64,000 nt of DNA, from positions 20,131-84,130 of the forward strand of contig CBFDDH010000007.1 in the NCBI GenBank assembly GCA_965603515.1, given 5' to 3'. This document shows positions 9,270 to 17,236 of the stretch, piece by piece (the first letter of the stretch is position 1; every line of letters starts with the position of its first letter). The notes below the pieces were generated by a model. That model searched no databases. It worked only from the letters and a program-made list of their open reading frames with translations, and was not told the DNA's origin. The position numbers and the translations under genes were made by a program. Origin of the DNA: JAUVZL01 sp965603515. GTDB taxonomy: Bacteria > Hydrothermota > Tepidihabitantia > SM23-42.

Positions 9270-9589
9270 TAAAATCGAACACTTTGGTACCTGCTACGAT
9301 TTTGTACGATTTTATCTTAAGTCATTGTTATTACCCGATTCATCGGGCACTGTCTGATAAACCCCGCTCCTCTACGAGGGACGTGGGGTAAATCACCAGT
9401 CTGCCTCAGGCAGAGACGACTACGCCCCATGTCATTACGCCTGTTCGCCTTCGGCGAACGTGTCGCCGGTTCTCCGACACTCCGTCACTCCCATACTCTG
9501 GCACTTACCAATGGCCGCTGCGCAGCAGCCAATACCGTCGCGAAGCGACCAAAACCGTTGCGGAGCAACTTAAACCGCACAGAGTGCCA
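9270..9589. repeat. Array of mini-hairpins with 3-nt loops
   Basis: A gene-free stretch of 320 nt packed with short perfect hairpins, all with triloops: CCTC-TAC-GAGG (9369-9379), CTGCC-TCA-GGCAG (9401-9413), GTTCGCC-TTC-GGCGAAC (9443-9459), then a tandem array with a strict 20-nt period: GCTGC-GCA-GCAGC (9517-9529), GTCGC-GAA-GCGAC (9537-9549), GTTGC-GGA-GCAAC (9557-9569) and GCAC-AGA-GTGC (9577-9587). The stems differ between units but stay paired, so structure rather than sequence is kept. It may act as a transcription or decay barrier between convergent genes; no function is proven. Confidence 0.8.
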
Positions 9590-10372
9590 TCAATCAATTC
9601 CTGCTCTTTTCATAACGTCGATGATCTCCTGGGCGGGCAAAATAATTGGTAGAGCTGGCAAACCACCCATACCCCTGGACAATTCATCACCCATTACATC
9701 TTGAACCTTACTCGTCCTCATTAAGGCTATGCCGACAATCTTACCATCTAGAGTAAATGCTGGTACACCCAAACCACCCAAGAGAGCTTTCATCGGATCA
9801 ATCATGTACATGATTCTTGGTTTCTTGATAATAGCTTGAACTCGACTGACACTTACTACCGGAGCAAAACCACCAGTATTACCTAATCTCGACAACGAAA
9901 CAATTCGGTCTAGAATTTCCGGTTCTGTATTATCACCAATATCAATTGCCGTGAGTTTCTTTTCCACTTTATCAATCGGTTTAATAAATGCAAGATCAAG
10001 GTCCTGATCACGCAATACTATATTGGCCGGTATTTCTTCATTATCAGACAAAATCATCGTGACATCTTTAACCTTTGTTTCATCTACCATTGCACCATAC
10101 ATGTTGGCTGGACTGATACTCGATAGAGACAATACTGCCAACCCAGATTTATCAATGACCGTTACAAGGATTTCGATTTTTCGTTCTGATTCGTACATTT
10201 CTATTATGACCCTTGCGGTGATCACAGCATCCTGCCATTTTTCCAGGACTTTTTGCGAAAGCTCTGCCGTCTCATCAGCCCATACTGGACCTACCCATAG
10301 ACTTGTTACCATTAACAAACACAACACTGACAAGCAGTGTCGGTGAACCCTACTTGTTTTTTTCTTATTCAT
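9590..10372 (-). CDS. Secreted trypsin-fold protein, catalytically dead
   Basis: A 260-residue periplasmic protein related to HtrA/Deg trypsin-fold domains. A signal peptide ends near WADE (residue 33). The strand order and the segment RDQDLDLAFIKP (Asp126) match the catalytic Asp region of Deg proteases. However, the nucleophile motif GNSGGP is replaced by GGLGVP (Leu at about 201) and no His occupies the TNNHV position (LSLSSISP instead). Two of three catalytic residues are therefore gone. It lies directly downstream of the active HtrA-like gene on the same strand, so it may be a regulatory or scaffold partner. Five tandem GGAGA octamers precede it. Confidence 0.7.
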   Translation of the reverse strand: MNKKKTSRVHRHCLSVLCLLMVTSLWVGPVWADETAELSQKVLEKWQDAVITARVIIEMYESERKIEILVTVIDKSGLAVLSLSSISPANMYGAMVDETKVKDVTMILSDNEEIPANIVLRDQDLDLAFIKPIDKVEKKLTAIDIGDNTEPEILDRIVSLSRLGNTGGFAPVVSVSRVQAIIKKPRIMYMIDPMKALLGGLGVPAFTLDGKIVGIALMRTSKVQDVMGDELSRGMGGLPALPIILPAQEIIDVMKRAGID

Positions 10373-10378
10373 ATCTTC

Positions 10379-10415
10379 TCTCCATTTCTCCGGTTCTCCG
10401 TGTCTCCATGTCTCC
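10379..10415 (-). repeat. Five tandem 8-nt GGAGA repeats
   Basis: On the minus strand GGAGA occurs five times at an exact 8-nt period (10415-10411, 10407-10403, 10399-10395, 10391-10387, 10383-10379) in the gap between the HtrA-like gene and its inactive paralogue. The last copy is the ribosome-binding site for the gene starting at 10372. Confidence 0.7.
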
Positions 10416-10424
10416 GTTTCTCAA

Positions 10425-12458
10425 TTATTCCCAGTCCGGTTCCATTTCAACAAAGAGCGTATGAATACCGCGCATCACTTTCATCACCACATTCTTAGGT
10501 GTTTTTTTTGCGATATCCTCCATAGTTTTTTCAAATGCAACAACGTTCTCTATATAGTTATTGTCGACTTCAGTTATCAAATCACCAGTCAATAAATTGG
10601 CAAGCCCCGCCCATGAGCCATTACTGACAATTTCGACCAGTACACCAGTCTGTTCTTGTGTCAACATCTGGTTTACGCGGTCAACGAACGCGATATCCCG
10701 AACCGTAAACTCAAAATTATCATCCCGATACTTTTTCATTTCACGCGGTAGCCGCGGTGACGTTCCAAGTTTGATTGACAAATCAAGCTGCTTGCTATTA
10801 CGGAGCAGCGTGATTTTCACAGTTGAACCAATCGTATAGCGTCTTATCATAGTTGGTAGAATGTCTATGTCTGACTGTTCTGAAGCTTCAATCGGTTTAT
10901 CATTAATAGCGATGAGAATATCACCGACTTCTATGCCCGCTTTCTGCGCAGGACTGTCTTCAAAAACCTGGACTGCGCGTACGCCTTGCTGACCTTTCAT
11001 ACCGAGTTCCTCAGCAATATTCCGGGTCAGTACTTGGATACCAATACCCAGCCAAGCCTTTTGCATTTCTTGGCCTTGTTCGATCATCCCTTTTTTGCCT
11101 ATCTTGACAACCGTTATGTACCGACTTTTGCCTCTCTCAAAGGTCACTAACACTGGAACCACTTCGTCTTTGTCTTTGATAAGATCCCTGGTTAGATCTT
11201 TCAAATCTTCAATGCTCTTCACTACCGAATTACCGACTGATACAATAATAGCATTATAGTTAATTGCTGGCTTTGCCTCGCCGCACGGACCGCCAGGACG
11301 AACTGAGGTCACGAGCACTCCATCCTGATTATCACGCTTCATTTCTTTAGCGGCAAGCAAAGAAATATTACGTACAGTAATACCCCATTCTTTGAGTTCA
11401 ACTGTTTTGGGACGGAGATATTCACGCTTCTGGGGTGCTATATATACGGATATTTCTCGGTTGTCGCGCATGATAACGACTAGTACTTTCTGACCAACAG
11501 TCTGCTCATTCACGACTTCATTGAACAGTGGTAGCTCTTCATTGAACTGCACAGTCACATCATAACCTGCCAATTTCACGATGATATCACCCGCTAAAAG
11601 ACCCGCCTTATCAGCTGGAGAACCCTCGATCACCCCGCTAATCAGAGCACCGGTTTTGCCCTGGTATGATTTGAGCAAAGGTTGAACCTCAAAACCAAAC
11701 CAGGAACGGATTATTTCCCCCCGATTTATCAGTTCGAGAGCAACCTTCTTGGCCATGTTACCAGGAATCGCACCGGCAATTCCAAAACTGATTTCATTTA
11801 TGCCGACGATTTCGCCCTTGAGATTAACTAATGGACCACCAGAATTACCCGGGTAAATCGCCGCATCATGCCCTATCCAGCGCACGACTGACCCTACATC
11901 CTCACCTTCCAAAGTGAATTTGAATGGCATAAAGACATCAGGTATCACCATTTCAGTATTACTAACAATACCCAGGGTTACTGACTGGGATAATGCTAAA
12001 GGACTACCCATTGCAAGAATTCGGTCACCGACCTGCAAATCGTCAGAATTCCCAAATTCGACAAAGGGATATTTCTGTTTGATGGGATTTCGCAACTTAA
12101 TTACTGAAATATCGGAAACTGGATCAGTACCTATCAAATCAGCTTCTACTTCTTCTTTATTCGACAGTGTACATACCAGACGTTTGGCTCGACCGGCAAC
12201 ATGATGATTCGTAACCACGTGCCCTTCCGCTGTGATTATCACACCGCTACCCGATGATTCCTCCTTCACTTCCCTGCCTTGATTGTCCCATACTGAAACA
12301 ACGTGTATTCTAATCAGTGCTGGTTTGACCTTGGCAATAGCATTGTCGACTGCTTGTTGAGTATCCCCAGCATCTTCGTTAAGAGCTTGCCCATGAACAA
12401 TAGACAGTGATAAAAATATACTCAGTATTATCACATATAAAATTCCCCTATATTTCAT
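10425..12458 (-). CDS. HtrA/Deg-type serine protease with several PDZ domains
   Basis: Periplasmic quality-control serine protease, 677 residues. A signal peptide ends near VHGQ (residue 24). The trypsin domain has a complete triad: His86 in TNHHV, Asp116 in SDISVI and Ser206 in GNSGGPL. It is followed by PDZ-like regions at about 252-342, 355-450 (degenerate), 465-565 and 580-675, more than the two usual in DegP. The extra PDZ units point to extended substrate binding or a larger assembly. It has its own promoter at 12516-12544 and ribosome-binding site AAAGGAG. The inactive paralogue follows 52 nt downstream, suggesting co-transcription. Confidence 0.9.
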   Translation of the reverse strand: MKYRGILYVIILSIFLSLSIVHGQALNEDAGDTQQAVDNAIAKVKPALIRIHVVSVWDNQGREVKEESSGSGVIITAEGHVVTNHHVAGRAKRLVCTLSNKEEVEADLIGTDPVSDISVIKLRNPIKQKYPFVEFGNSDDLQVGDRILAMGSPLALSQSVTLGIVSNTEMVIPDVFMPFKFTLEGEDVGSVVRWIGHDAAIYPGNSGGPLVNLKGEIVGINEISFGIAGAIPGNMAKKVALELINRGEIIRSWFGFEVQPLLKSYQGKTGALISGVIEGSPADKAGLLAGDIIVKLAGYDVTVQFNEELPLFNEVVNEQTVGQKVLVVIMRDNREISVYIAPQKREYLRPKTVELKEWGITVRNISLLAAKEMKRDNQDGVLVTSVRPGGPCGEAKPAINYNAIIVSVGNSVVKSIEDLKDLTRDLIKDKDEVVPVLVTFERGKSRYITVVKIGKKGMIEQGQEMQKAWLGIGIQVLTRNIAEELGMKGQQGVRAVQVFEDSPAQKAGIEVGDILIAINDKPIEASEQSDIDILPTMIRRYTIGSTVKITLLRNSKQLDLSIKLGTSPRLPREMKKYRDDNFEFTVRDIAFVDRVNQMLTQEQTGVLVEIVSNGSWAGLANLLTGDLITEVDNNYIENVVAFEKTMEDIAKKTPKNVVMKVMRGIHTLFVEMEPDWE

Positions 12459-12515
12459 TCGTTTCTCCTTTTCTTTTTTCAGCTATCTCTTCACACTTTT
12501 CTGTAATCTGTTATG

Positions 12516-12544
12516 AGTATAGCGAAATATAACAATAATGTCAA
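12516..12544 (-). promoter_or_regulatory. Promoter of the HtrA-like gene
   Basis: Minus-strand TTGACA (12544-12539), 17-nt spacer, TATACT (12521-12516), about 55 nt upstream of the ATG at 12458. Confidence 0.7.
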
Positions 12545-12712
12545 TTGGGGATGAATATTGTATCGGTGTAATGGAGTGACGGAGTATCGGAGATAAAAAG
12601 AAAAAATATTGAACTATTTGGGATTTGGTTCTTGGAACTTGCTTCTTGATAGTCATCCGAAAAACAACACTCCATCATATTGACATTACGTCCAAAACGA
12701 CTAAAATATCCC

Positions 12713-13324
12713 ATGAAAAATATCGCAGTATTAGCTTCAGGCAGAGGTACAAATCTGCAGGCGATCATTGAAAACGTTGAAAACGGCACACTCAAGGCAA
12801 ACCTTGCATGCGTAATCAGTGACCGTGAAGACGCCAAAGCTCTGGACAGGGCGCGTCAGCACAATGCAAAAGCGATCTATCTTGATCCTGGTCCAAAAAA
12901 GACCTGGCTTATCCCGGAGGTCGAACAAAAATACGTGCAGACCCTGAAAGACCATAATGTTGACCTGGTGTGTCTTGCCGGATTCATGAGGATTTTGAAA
13001 AAGCCGCTACTCGATGCATTTGCTGGAAGGATAATTAATATTCACCCTTCGCTTTTGCCATCATTCCCTGGTTTGAATGTACAGAAAAAAGCGCTTGATT
13101 GGGGTGTGAAATTCTCCGGATGCACAGTTCATTTTGTCGATGACACGGTTGATGGCGGTCCGATCATTATTCAGGCAGCAGTACCCATACTTGATGATGA
13201 TGCACCTGAAAAACTTGCCGAGCGGATATTAAAAGAAGAGTGGCGTATCTATACCGAGGCAATAAACCTCATCCTCTCTGGCAAATACAGGATTGAAGGA
13301 AGAAGAGTCATACAAACTGAATAG
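12713..13324 (+). CDS. purN: Phosphoribosylglycinamide formyltransferase
   Basis: Transfers a formyl group from 10-formyltetrahydrofolate to GAR in step 3 of purine synthesis. The 203 residues begin MKNIAVLASGRGTNLQAII, the phosphate-binding loop of PurN. The catalytic set is present: Asn and His in INIHPSLLPSFPG and the downstream Asp in VDDTVDGGPI. The start was moved from an upstream in-frame ATG (12680) to 12713 because homologues start exactly at MKNIAVLASG. No strong Shine-Dalgarno is visible. The gene stands alone and is not next to other pur genes; a PurF-like gene lies at 46880-48292. Confidence 0.93.
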   Translation: MKNIAVLASGRGTNLQAIIENVENGTLKANLACVISDREDAKALDRARQHNAKAIYLDPGPKKTWLIPEVEQKYVQTLKDHNVDLVCLAGFMRILKKPLLDAFAGRIINIHPSLLPSFPGLNVQKKALDWGVKFSGCTVHFVDDTVDGGPIIIQAAVPILDDDAPEKLAERILKEEWRIYTEAINLILSGKYRIEGRRVIQTE

Positions 13325-13584
13325 AAGTTGGGATTGGGTTAGGAAGCTGGATGACTGAATTATTTCGACTTGCTTTGGAGTTTATTTCTTGACGTTTGTT
13401 CCAGCATCCACAGCAAATAACCATTCAGGACGGTGTAATAACATTCTACTTTTGGATAAGATAGTGTCATACCTTTTGGGGTTAAAGCGATTCTTGCCAT
13501 GCAAGCTCGCATGTGTTTTGACGACCCCGGGGGGATTTGAGGTCTCCGTTTGGTTTTTGTGGTTTTTCAAAAAGCAAATGGAGA

Positions 13585-13605
13585 GAAGGGGGGTGTCCCC
13601 CCTTC
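13585..13605 (+). repeat. Nine-base-pair hairpin abutting the tRNA gene
   Basis: GAAGGGGGG (13585-13593), loop TGT, CCCCCCTTC (13597-13605); the very next base is the first nucleotide of tRNA-Val. It could mark the 5-prime processing boundary or be a terminator-like element. It has the same 3-nt loop style as the intergenic mini-hairpins. Confidence 0.6.
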
Positions 13606-13679
13606 GGGCGGTTAGCTCAGTTGGTTAGAGCGTCGGTCTCACATACCGAAGGTCATGCGTTCAAGTCGCATACCGCCCA
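13606..13679 (+). tRNA. tRNA-Val (anticodon CAC)
   Basis: A 74-nt cloverleaf. The acceptor stem GGGCGGT/ACCGCCC closes perfectly, the D-arm contains AGCTCAGTTGGTTAGAGC, the anticodon stem TCGGT/ACCGA encloses loop CTCACAT with anticodon CAC, and the T-arm has GTTCAAG. CCA is not encoded (the 3-prime end continues A-TTG). It decodes GUG. Copies of its 3-prime part occur downstream at 16870-16913 and 16995-17013, which suggests it served as an attachment site for integrating DNA. Confidence 0.95.
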
Positions 13680-13686
13680 TTGATTC

Positions 13687-13911
13687 TCAACGCTTTGCGG
13701 GCACCCCTGTTTTTCGCAGAGGCTCTTGTGCCAGATCTGTGCCAACTTCCAACCTCTTCAGTGCTTCCCTAAGATGAGCATCCATAACCAGAGATTTGTC
13801 AAGGATAAAGTGCAATGGAGTAGCGTTAACAATTAAAAAAAACCAGCTATTGAAAGTTGATCTACCAATGATAAACTTATGAACTATTGTGATGAAAATG
13901 GTAAGACGCGT
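13687..13911 (-). pseudogene. Possible tyrosine-integrase C-terminal remnant
   Basis: An open minus-strand frame of 74 codons without a convincing start, ending 8 nt from the tRNA-Val 3-prime end. Its last part reads LVMDAHLREALKRLEVG, similar to the helix that follows the catalytic Tyr in phage-type integrases (consensus like YAHLxPExLREAVEKL). Its position next to the tRNA is typical of integrase genes. The upstream residues are not recognisably integrase and no catalytic RHRY set is visible, so at most this is a decayed fragment. The 19-nt segment at 13726-13744 recurs with one mismatch at 16722-16740. Confidence 0.3.
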
Positions 13912-14103
13912 CTATGACGGAAAAGACTGTAGATTCGGTCCTGACCCCGCCTCCATCATTTCGATAGTGAGGCTCGTGGAAAAGTGGGTCCTTGAGAAAA
14001 GTGTAATGCTCGAACGCCTGAGGAAAAATATAGGAAAAAGGAAATTACAGAAATAGAAAAATATGAGCGGGCAATATGTGATTTCTAACAAAAAGGAGGA
14101 AAC

Positions 14104-14430
14104 ATGAAAGGAATATACAAAGCCCTAACTCTTGTAGCGATTTTTGCTATTACCACAATGCTATTTGCAGATTGGTCCGGCTTTGTGGGTTATGTTTATG
14201 AAGACATTGGAAATCCTGCATATCCAGCAAATGTAAGGGCCTGGAGAGATGGTTTTGACAAAACAGTTGACACAGAGGAAAACGGCTGGTACGAACTAAG
14301 TTGCCCTGGAGCTACTTACACGATGAGAGCCTGGGATGCAGATCAGGAGGTGTACAAGTACCTTGTAGAATGTAAAGGTTGGAGTACCAGGGTTGATTTT
14401 TATCTACCTCTAAATGAACCTGATAAATGA
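14104..14430 (+). CDS. Small secreted protein with carboxypeptidase-regulatory-like fold
   Basis: A 108-residue protein with a signal peptide (MKGIYKALTLVAIFAITTML, cleavage near LFAD). One beta-sandwich follows: GFVGYVYEDIGNPAYPANVRA, then VDTEENGWYELSCPGATYTMRAW, the usual pattern of CarboxypepD_reg/Cna-B-like domains in which a turn (TxxNGxY) leads to a Gly-rich strand. AAAGGAGGAAAC precedes the ATG. The gene ends with TGA; the codons after it contain more stops and no downstream domain, so here TGA is a true stop. It lies inside the tRNA-flanked island. Confidence 0.75.
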   Translation: MKGIYKALTLVAIFAITTMLFADWSGFVGYVYEDIGNPAYPANVRAWRDGFDKTVDTEENGWYELSCPGATYTMRAWDADQEVYKYLVECKGWSTRVDFYLPLNEPDK

Positions 14431-14526
14431 ACCTGATCAGGGAGATGAATAGTTCAACTAATCAGTTCTTTATAACTGATTGATAAGACGATTGTTGCCC
14501 GCTCACTTATCATCAAAAAAACGTTC

Positions 14527-14555
14527 TTGACAAAAGACACTTATACTAATATAAT
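14527..14555 (+). promoter_or_regulatory. Perfect consensus sigma-70 promoter
   Basis: TTGACA (14527-14532), 17-nt spacer, TATAAT (14550-14555), the textbook optimum. Because the -35 box contains the TTG and the -10 box contains the first in-frame ATG of the longest frame, neither can be the real start codon. The start must be the ATG at 14572 behind AGAGGAG (14563-14569). Confidence 0.85.
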
Positions 14556-14571
14556 GAACAAAAGAGGAGTC

Positions 14572-16473
14572 ATGAACTTAGCGTTATTATTTTATCTTAT
14601 GGTGGCCATGAACTGCCAGAAATCTCATGTGCAATTAAACGATTCACTTCCCCAGATGCCGGGCTGGCCCAAGGAGCTCGATTGTCAAAGCTCAGTCGGC
14701 GTAACTTTAGCAGATATAAATCAAGATGGTTTTCTGGAAATCTTAGTAGGAACCTATGATGCTACCTATGATACATGTGAGTTTCACGTATGGGATTACC
14801 AGGGCAATGAACTGCCGGGCTGGCCCAAAGTTATTAGGTTGTACGATATACTGGGAAAACCAGCCGTCGCAGATCTTGATCCATCATACCCTGGGCTGGA
14901 AATCATCGTGTCAGATTTCAATTGCAGAATCTATGCCTGGCACAGCGATGGCACAGACGTAACTGGGTGGCCTTATAACGCAGGCATGACCAGTGCTTAT
15001 TGTTCTCCCGCAATATCAGACATTGATCACGATGGAGATCTTGAAGTAGTATATAATTCGCAGAATGGCGTGCATGTCATCAGTCATGACGGCACACCAT
15101 ACCCAGGATGGCCAGTATGGACGAGCAGTGGATATCGTACGCCGTCAATTGCCGATGTTGATCAAGACGGAATCGTGGATATTTGCATACAGGTATTCCA
15201 TGCTCTATATCTTTATGACATTTATGGTAATGTTAAGCCAGGATGGCCCATAATCTTTGAAGAATGGAATTCTGGCAGTTCTTGTCAGCCTGTTTTAGCT
15301 GATCTTGACAATGATAATGACCTGGAAATAATGATGGCATATTACATTCCTGATCCCCCTAATTCTAAAATCTATGTTGCAATTTATCATCATGATGCCA
15401 CGTCTTTTGAGAACTGGCCGCAGGAATTTCCCGGTCCCATGACTTTTGTGACTCCAGTTGTGGGTGACATAGATAATGACGGTGATCTTGAAATATGCGG
15501 CGGCGGTAATGTTGCAGAACCCTGGCCAGGTTTTATGTTCAGACATCACACTGGCGATACAGTTCAGGGCTGGCCACAAGCTGTAGATGCTGCTAGCTGC
15601 ACGCCTATTATATTTGATCTTGATCTGAGCAACAATGGTAAAAGAGAGATCGTTATCAATACTAACAGCAATATGACTAACCAATTCCTCGCCTTTCATG
15701 ACGACGGAACTAATGTTGATGGCTGGCCGCAAACTACTGGCTGTGCTCATCCAAACGCTGCAGCGGTTGGTGATGTTGACAAGGATGGCGACATCGAAAT
15801 CGCGATCGCAGCTGGTGATGGTACGAAAAGATACCCCGTACGTGTGTATCTTTTTACTGTCGAGGGTGTAGAATACCGTCCGTACATGACCGAATGGGGC
15901 TCATGGTTTCATGATAACTGGAACACCGGCTGGTTTCATCCAAAAGCACCGCAAGATGTCAATGCGGTAAGCTCACCAGCTTTCATACGTCTTACCTGGA
16001 CACAAAACACAGAACCCGATATTGCGGGTTACAACATCTACAGAAGCGACAGCAGTGGAGGTCCGTATTCTAAGATCAATAGCTCTATTATCAACGACAC
16101 GGAATACGTCGATATACCACCAGATTCCAATGACTACTTCTATTGCATCACTGCAGAAATCCTGGCACGTACAGAATCTCGTTTGAGCGATGAAGTATCT
16201 GGGCACCTGGGTATAGCTAACAGAAATGTGGATGTGTTTCCGTTCATATCGGCAGGACCTACCCCCTTCACTCAAGCAATAACATTTCATGTCCCTGAAG
16301 GTGAATCAGCGACTATCACAATTTATAAAAGTGATGGGTCTATTGTTGATAAACTGAAGGGGCAAGGAGCAATTCGATGGCATCCTTCACAAGACATATC
16401 CGCTGGTATCTATTTTGTCAAGCTAAAAACAGATAAAGATCTTCTTGAATATAAGATTGTAAAAATTCACTAG
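14572..16473 (+). CDS. Secreted FG-GAP/VCBS repeat lipoprotein with FN3 and sorting domain
   Basis: A 633-residue exported protein. It has a signal peptide with lipobox-like AMNC, then about seven FG-GAP/VCBS-type repeats with Ca-binding loops (DINQDGFLEILVG, DIDHDGDLEVVYN, DVDKDGDIEIAIA) that should form a beta-propeller. A fibronectin type III domain follows near residues 465-550 (IRLTWTQNTEPDIAGYNIYR), and a C-terminal sorting-like domain ends with DISAGIYFVKLKTDKDLLEYKIVKIH-type sequence. This is the architecture of type IX secretion cargo. No in-frame TGA interrupts it, unlike its relative at 22368. The segment after the lipobox (DCQSSVGVTLADINQDG) resembles the sequence just after the TGA in that gene. 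Confidence 0.85.
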   Translation: MNLALLFYLMVAMNCQKSHVQLNDSLPQMPGWPKELDCQSSVGVTLADINQDGFLEILVGTYDATYDTCEFHVWDYQGNELPGWPKVIRLYDILGKPAVADLDPSYPGLEIIVSDFNCRIYAWHSDGTDVTGWPYNAGMTSAYCSPAISDIDHDGDLEVVYNSQNGVHVISHDGTPYPGWPVWTSSGYRTPSIADVDQDGIVDICIQVFHALYLYDIYGNVKPGWPIIFEEWNSGSSCQPVLADLDNDNDLEIMMAYYIPDPPNSKIYVAIYHHDATSFENWPQEFPGPMTFVTPVVGDIDNDGDLEICGGGNVAEPWPGFMFRHHTGDTVQGWPQAVDAASCTPIIFDLDLSNNGKREIVINTNSNMTNQFLAFHDDGTNVDGWPQTTGCAHPNAAAVGDVDKDGDIEIAIAAGDGTKRYPVRVYLFTVEGVEYRPYMTEWGSWFHDNWNTGWFHPKAPQDVNAVSSPAFIRLTWTQNTEPDIAGYNIYRSDSSGGPYSKINSSIINDTEYVDIPPDSNDYFYCITAEILARTESRLSDEVSGHLGIANRNVDVFPFISAGPTPFTQAITFHVPEGESATITIYKSDGSIVDKLKGQGAIRWHPSQDISAGIYFVKLKTDKDLLEYKIVKIH

Positions 16474-16869
16474 GTATCATACGTATACATCTGATACCTC
16501 CCCCCCGAGCAGCTCTTATTAGCATACTTCCTGTATCCCACAATACAGTCAGTTGAGTAGCCTGTTAACCACCTCAAACAGCACTCTCAGTACTTTCCCT
16601 GTTTCTTGTCTATAACCTCTCGGTTTACGCGAGATCTTGGACATCCTGGGGAGTTAGCGGTAGAAACAGTTTTTAGAAAACAAAGGGGCGGCAGTTATTC
16701 ACCACCGACCCTCCATTTACCTTGTGCCATATCTGTGCCATTTTATCACCAAAACACGTGGTAACAGACAGAATTCCCAGTAATAGGCAGAATTGTGCAA
16801 ATGCTTGTCTTTATTGACTTTGGGCGATTTTGAACGTAATCTCGAAGGTTATGAAAAAGGCTCAAAACG

Positions 16870-16913
16870 CTCTCACATACCGAAGGTGACTGGTTCAAAT
16901 CCAGTACCGCCCA
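16870..16913 (+). pseudogene. tRNA-Val-like 3-prime half
   Basis: Sequence from the anticodon loop to the discriminator base: CTCTCACATACCGAAGGT with anticodon CAC, then a T-arm ACTGG-TTCAAAT-CCAGT and ACCGCCCA. The acceptor 5-prime strand and D-arm are absent. The T-stem differs from the intact gene at 13606, so this derives from another tRNA-Val allele, as expected for an attachment-site remnant. Confidence 0.6.
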
Positions 16914-16994
16914 GTGTTTCCCGTTTTTATCATATTAGAAAATAGATAATAATATTAAGGAAACGGGATCCTCGTTCCGCAAAGCGGAACGGGA

Positions 16995-17013
16995 CAAGTC
17001 GCATACCGCCCAT
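16995..17013 (+). repeat. 19-bp copy of the tRNA-Val 3-prime end (att-like)
   Basis: CAAGTCGCATACCGCCCAT is identical to 13662-13680, the T-loop to discriminator end of tRNA-Val plus one base. Direct repeats of a tRNA 3-prime end on both sides of inserted DNA are the mark of site-specific integration. The bracketed DNA is about 3.3 kb. Confidence 0.6.
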
Positions 17014-17149
17014 GCGAAATTTACCCAAAATATGTTTTGGCTGTAAATTTCATCATCCCGAGTTTATCGAGGGATACAAACTCATACTTCTTTAATTGAT
17101 TTCAGCACCCTGAACCCATGTGGGGGATTCCGATTGGTTTCGAATTCAC

Positions 17150-17177
17150 TTGACAAATCAGAAACTGTGTATACAAT
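17150..17177 (+). promoter_or_regulatory. Promoter of the secreted selenoprotein candidate at 17237
   Basis: TTGACA (17150-17155), 16-nt spacer, TACAAT (17172-17177). GGGAGG precedes the ATG. An intact promoter and ribosome-binding site argue against a decaying gene. Confidence 0.7.
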
Positions 17178-17236
17178 ATTGTATATTTCTATATAGGTTT
17201 AAGTGTATTATGTTAAAAGTATAGAAGGGAGGTAGA

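Larger units (their letters stand above)
16474..17149. other. Gene-free island end with tRNA fragments
   Basis: No gene was found here. The stretch holds a 19-nt segment (16722-16740, TTGTGCCATATCTGTGCCA) also found near the tRNA with one mismatch, a tRNA-Val-like 3-prime half (16870-16913), an 8-bp triloop hairpin CGTTCCGC-AAA-GCGGAACG (16973-16991) and an exact 19-bp copy of the tRNA-Val 3-prime end (16995-17013). The remainder up to the promoter at 17150 shows nothing I can name. Confidence 0.6.

Noticed and set aside
9429..9704. 91-codon plus-strand frame through the hairpin array
   Set aside because: No signal or domain, runs antisense into the end of the real gene at 9590; the DNA is explained by hairpin repeats.
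13915..13957. tRNA-Tyr or tmRNA-like 3-prime fragment (GACTGTAGATTC ... CCGCCTCCATCA)
   Set aside because: Anticodon-loop-like and 3-prime-end-like pieces are visible but the stems do not pair, so it was not called.
14104..14450. TGA at the end of the small 14104 protein as another Sec codon
   Set aside because: The frame after it hits further TGA codons within a few residues and encodes no domain.
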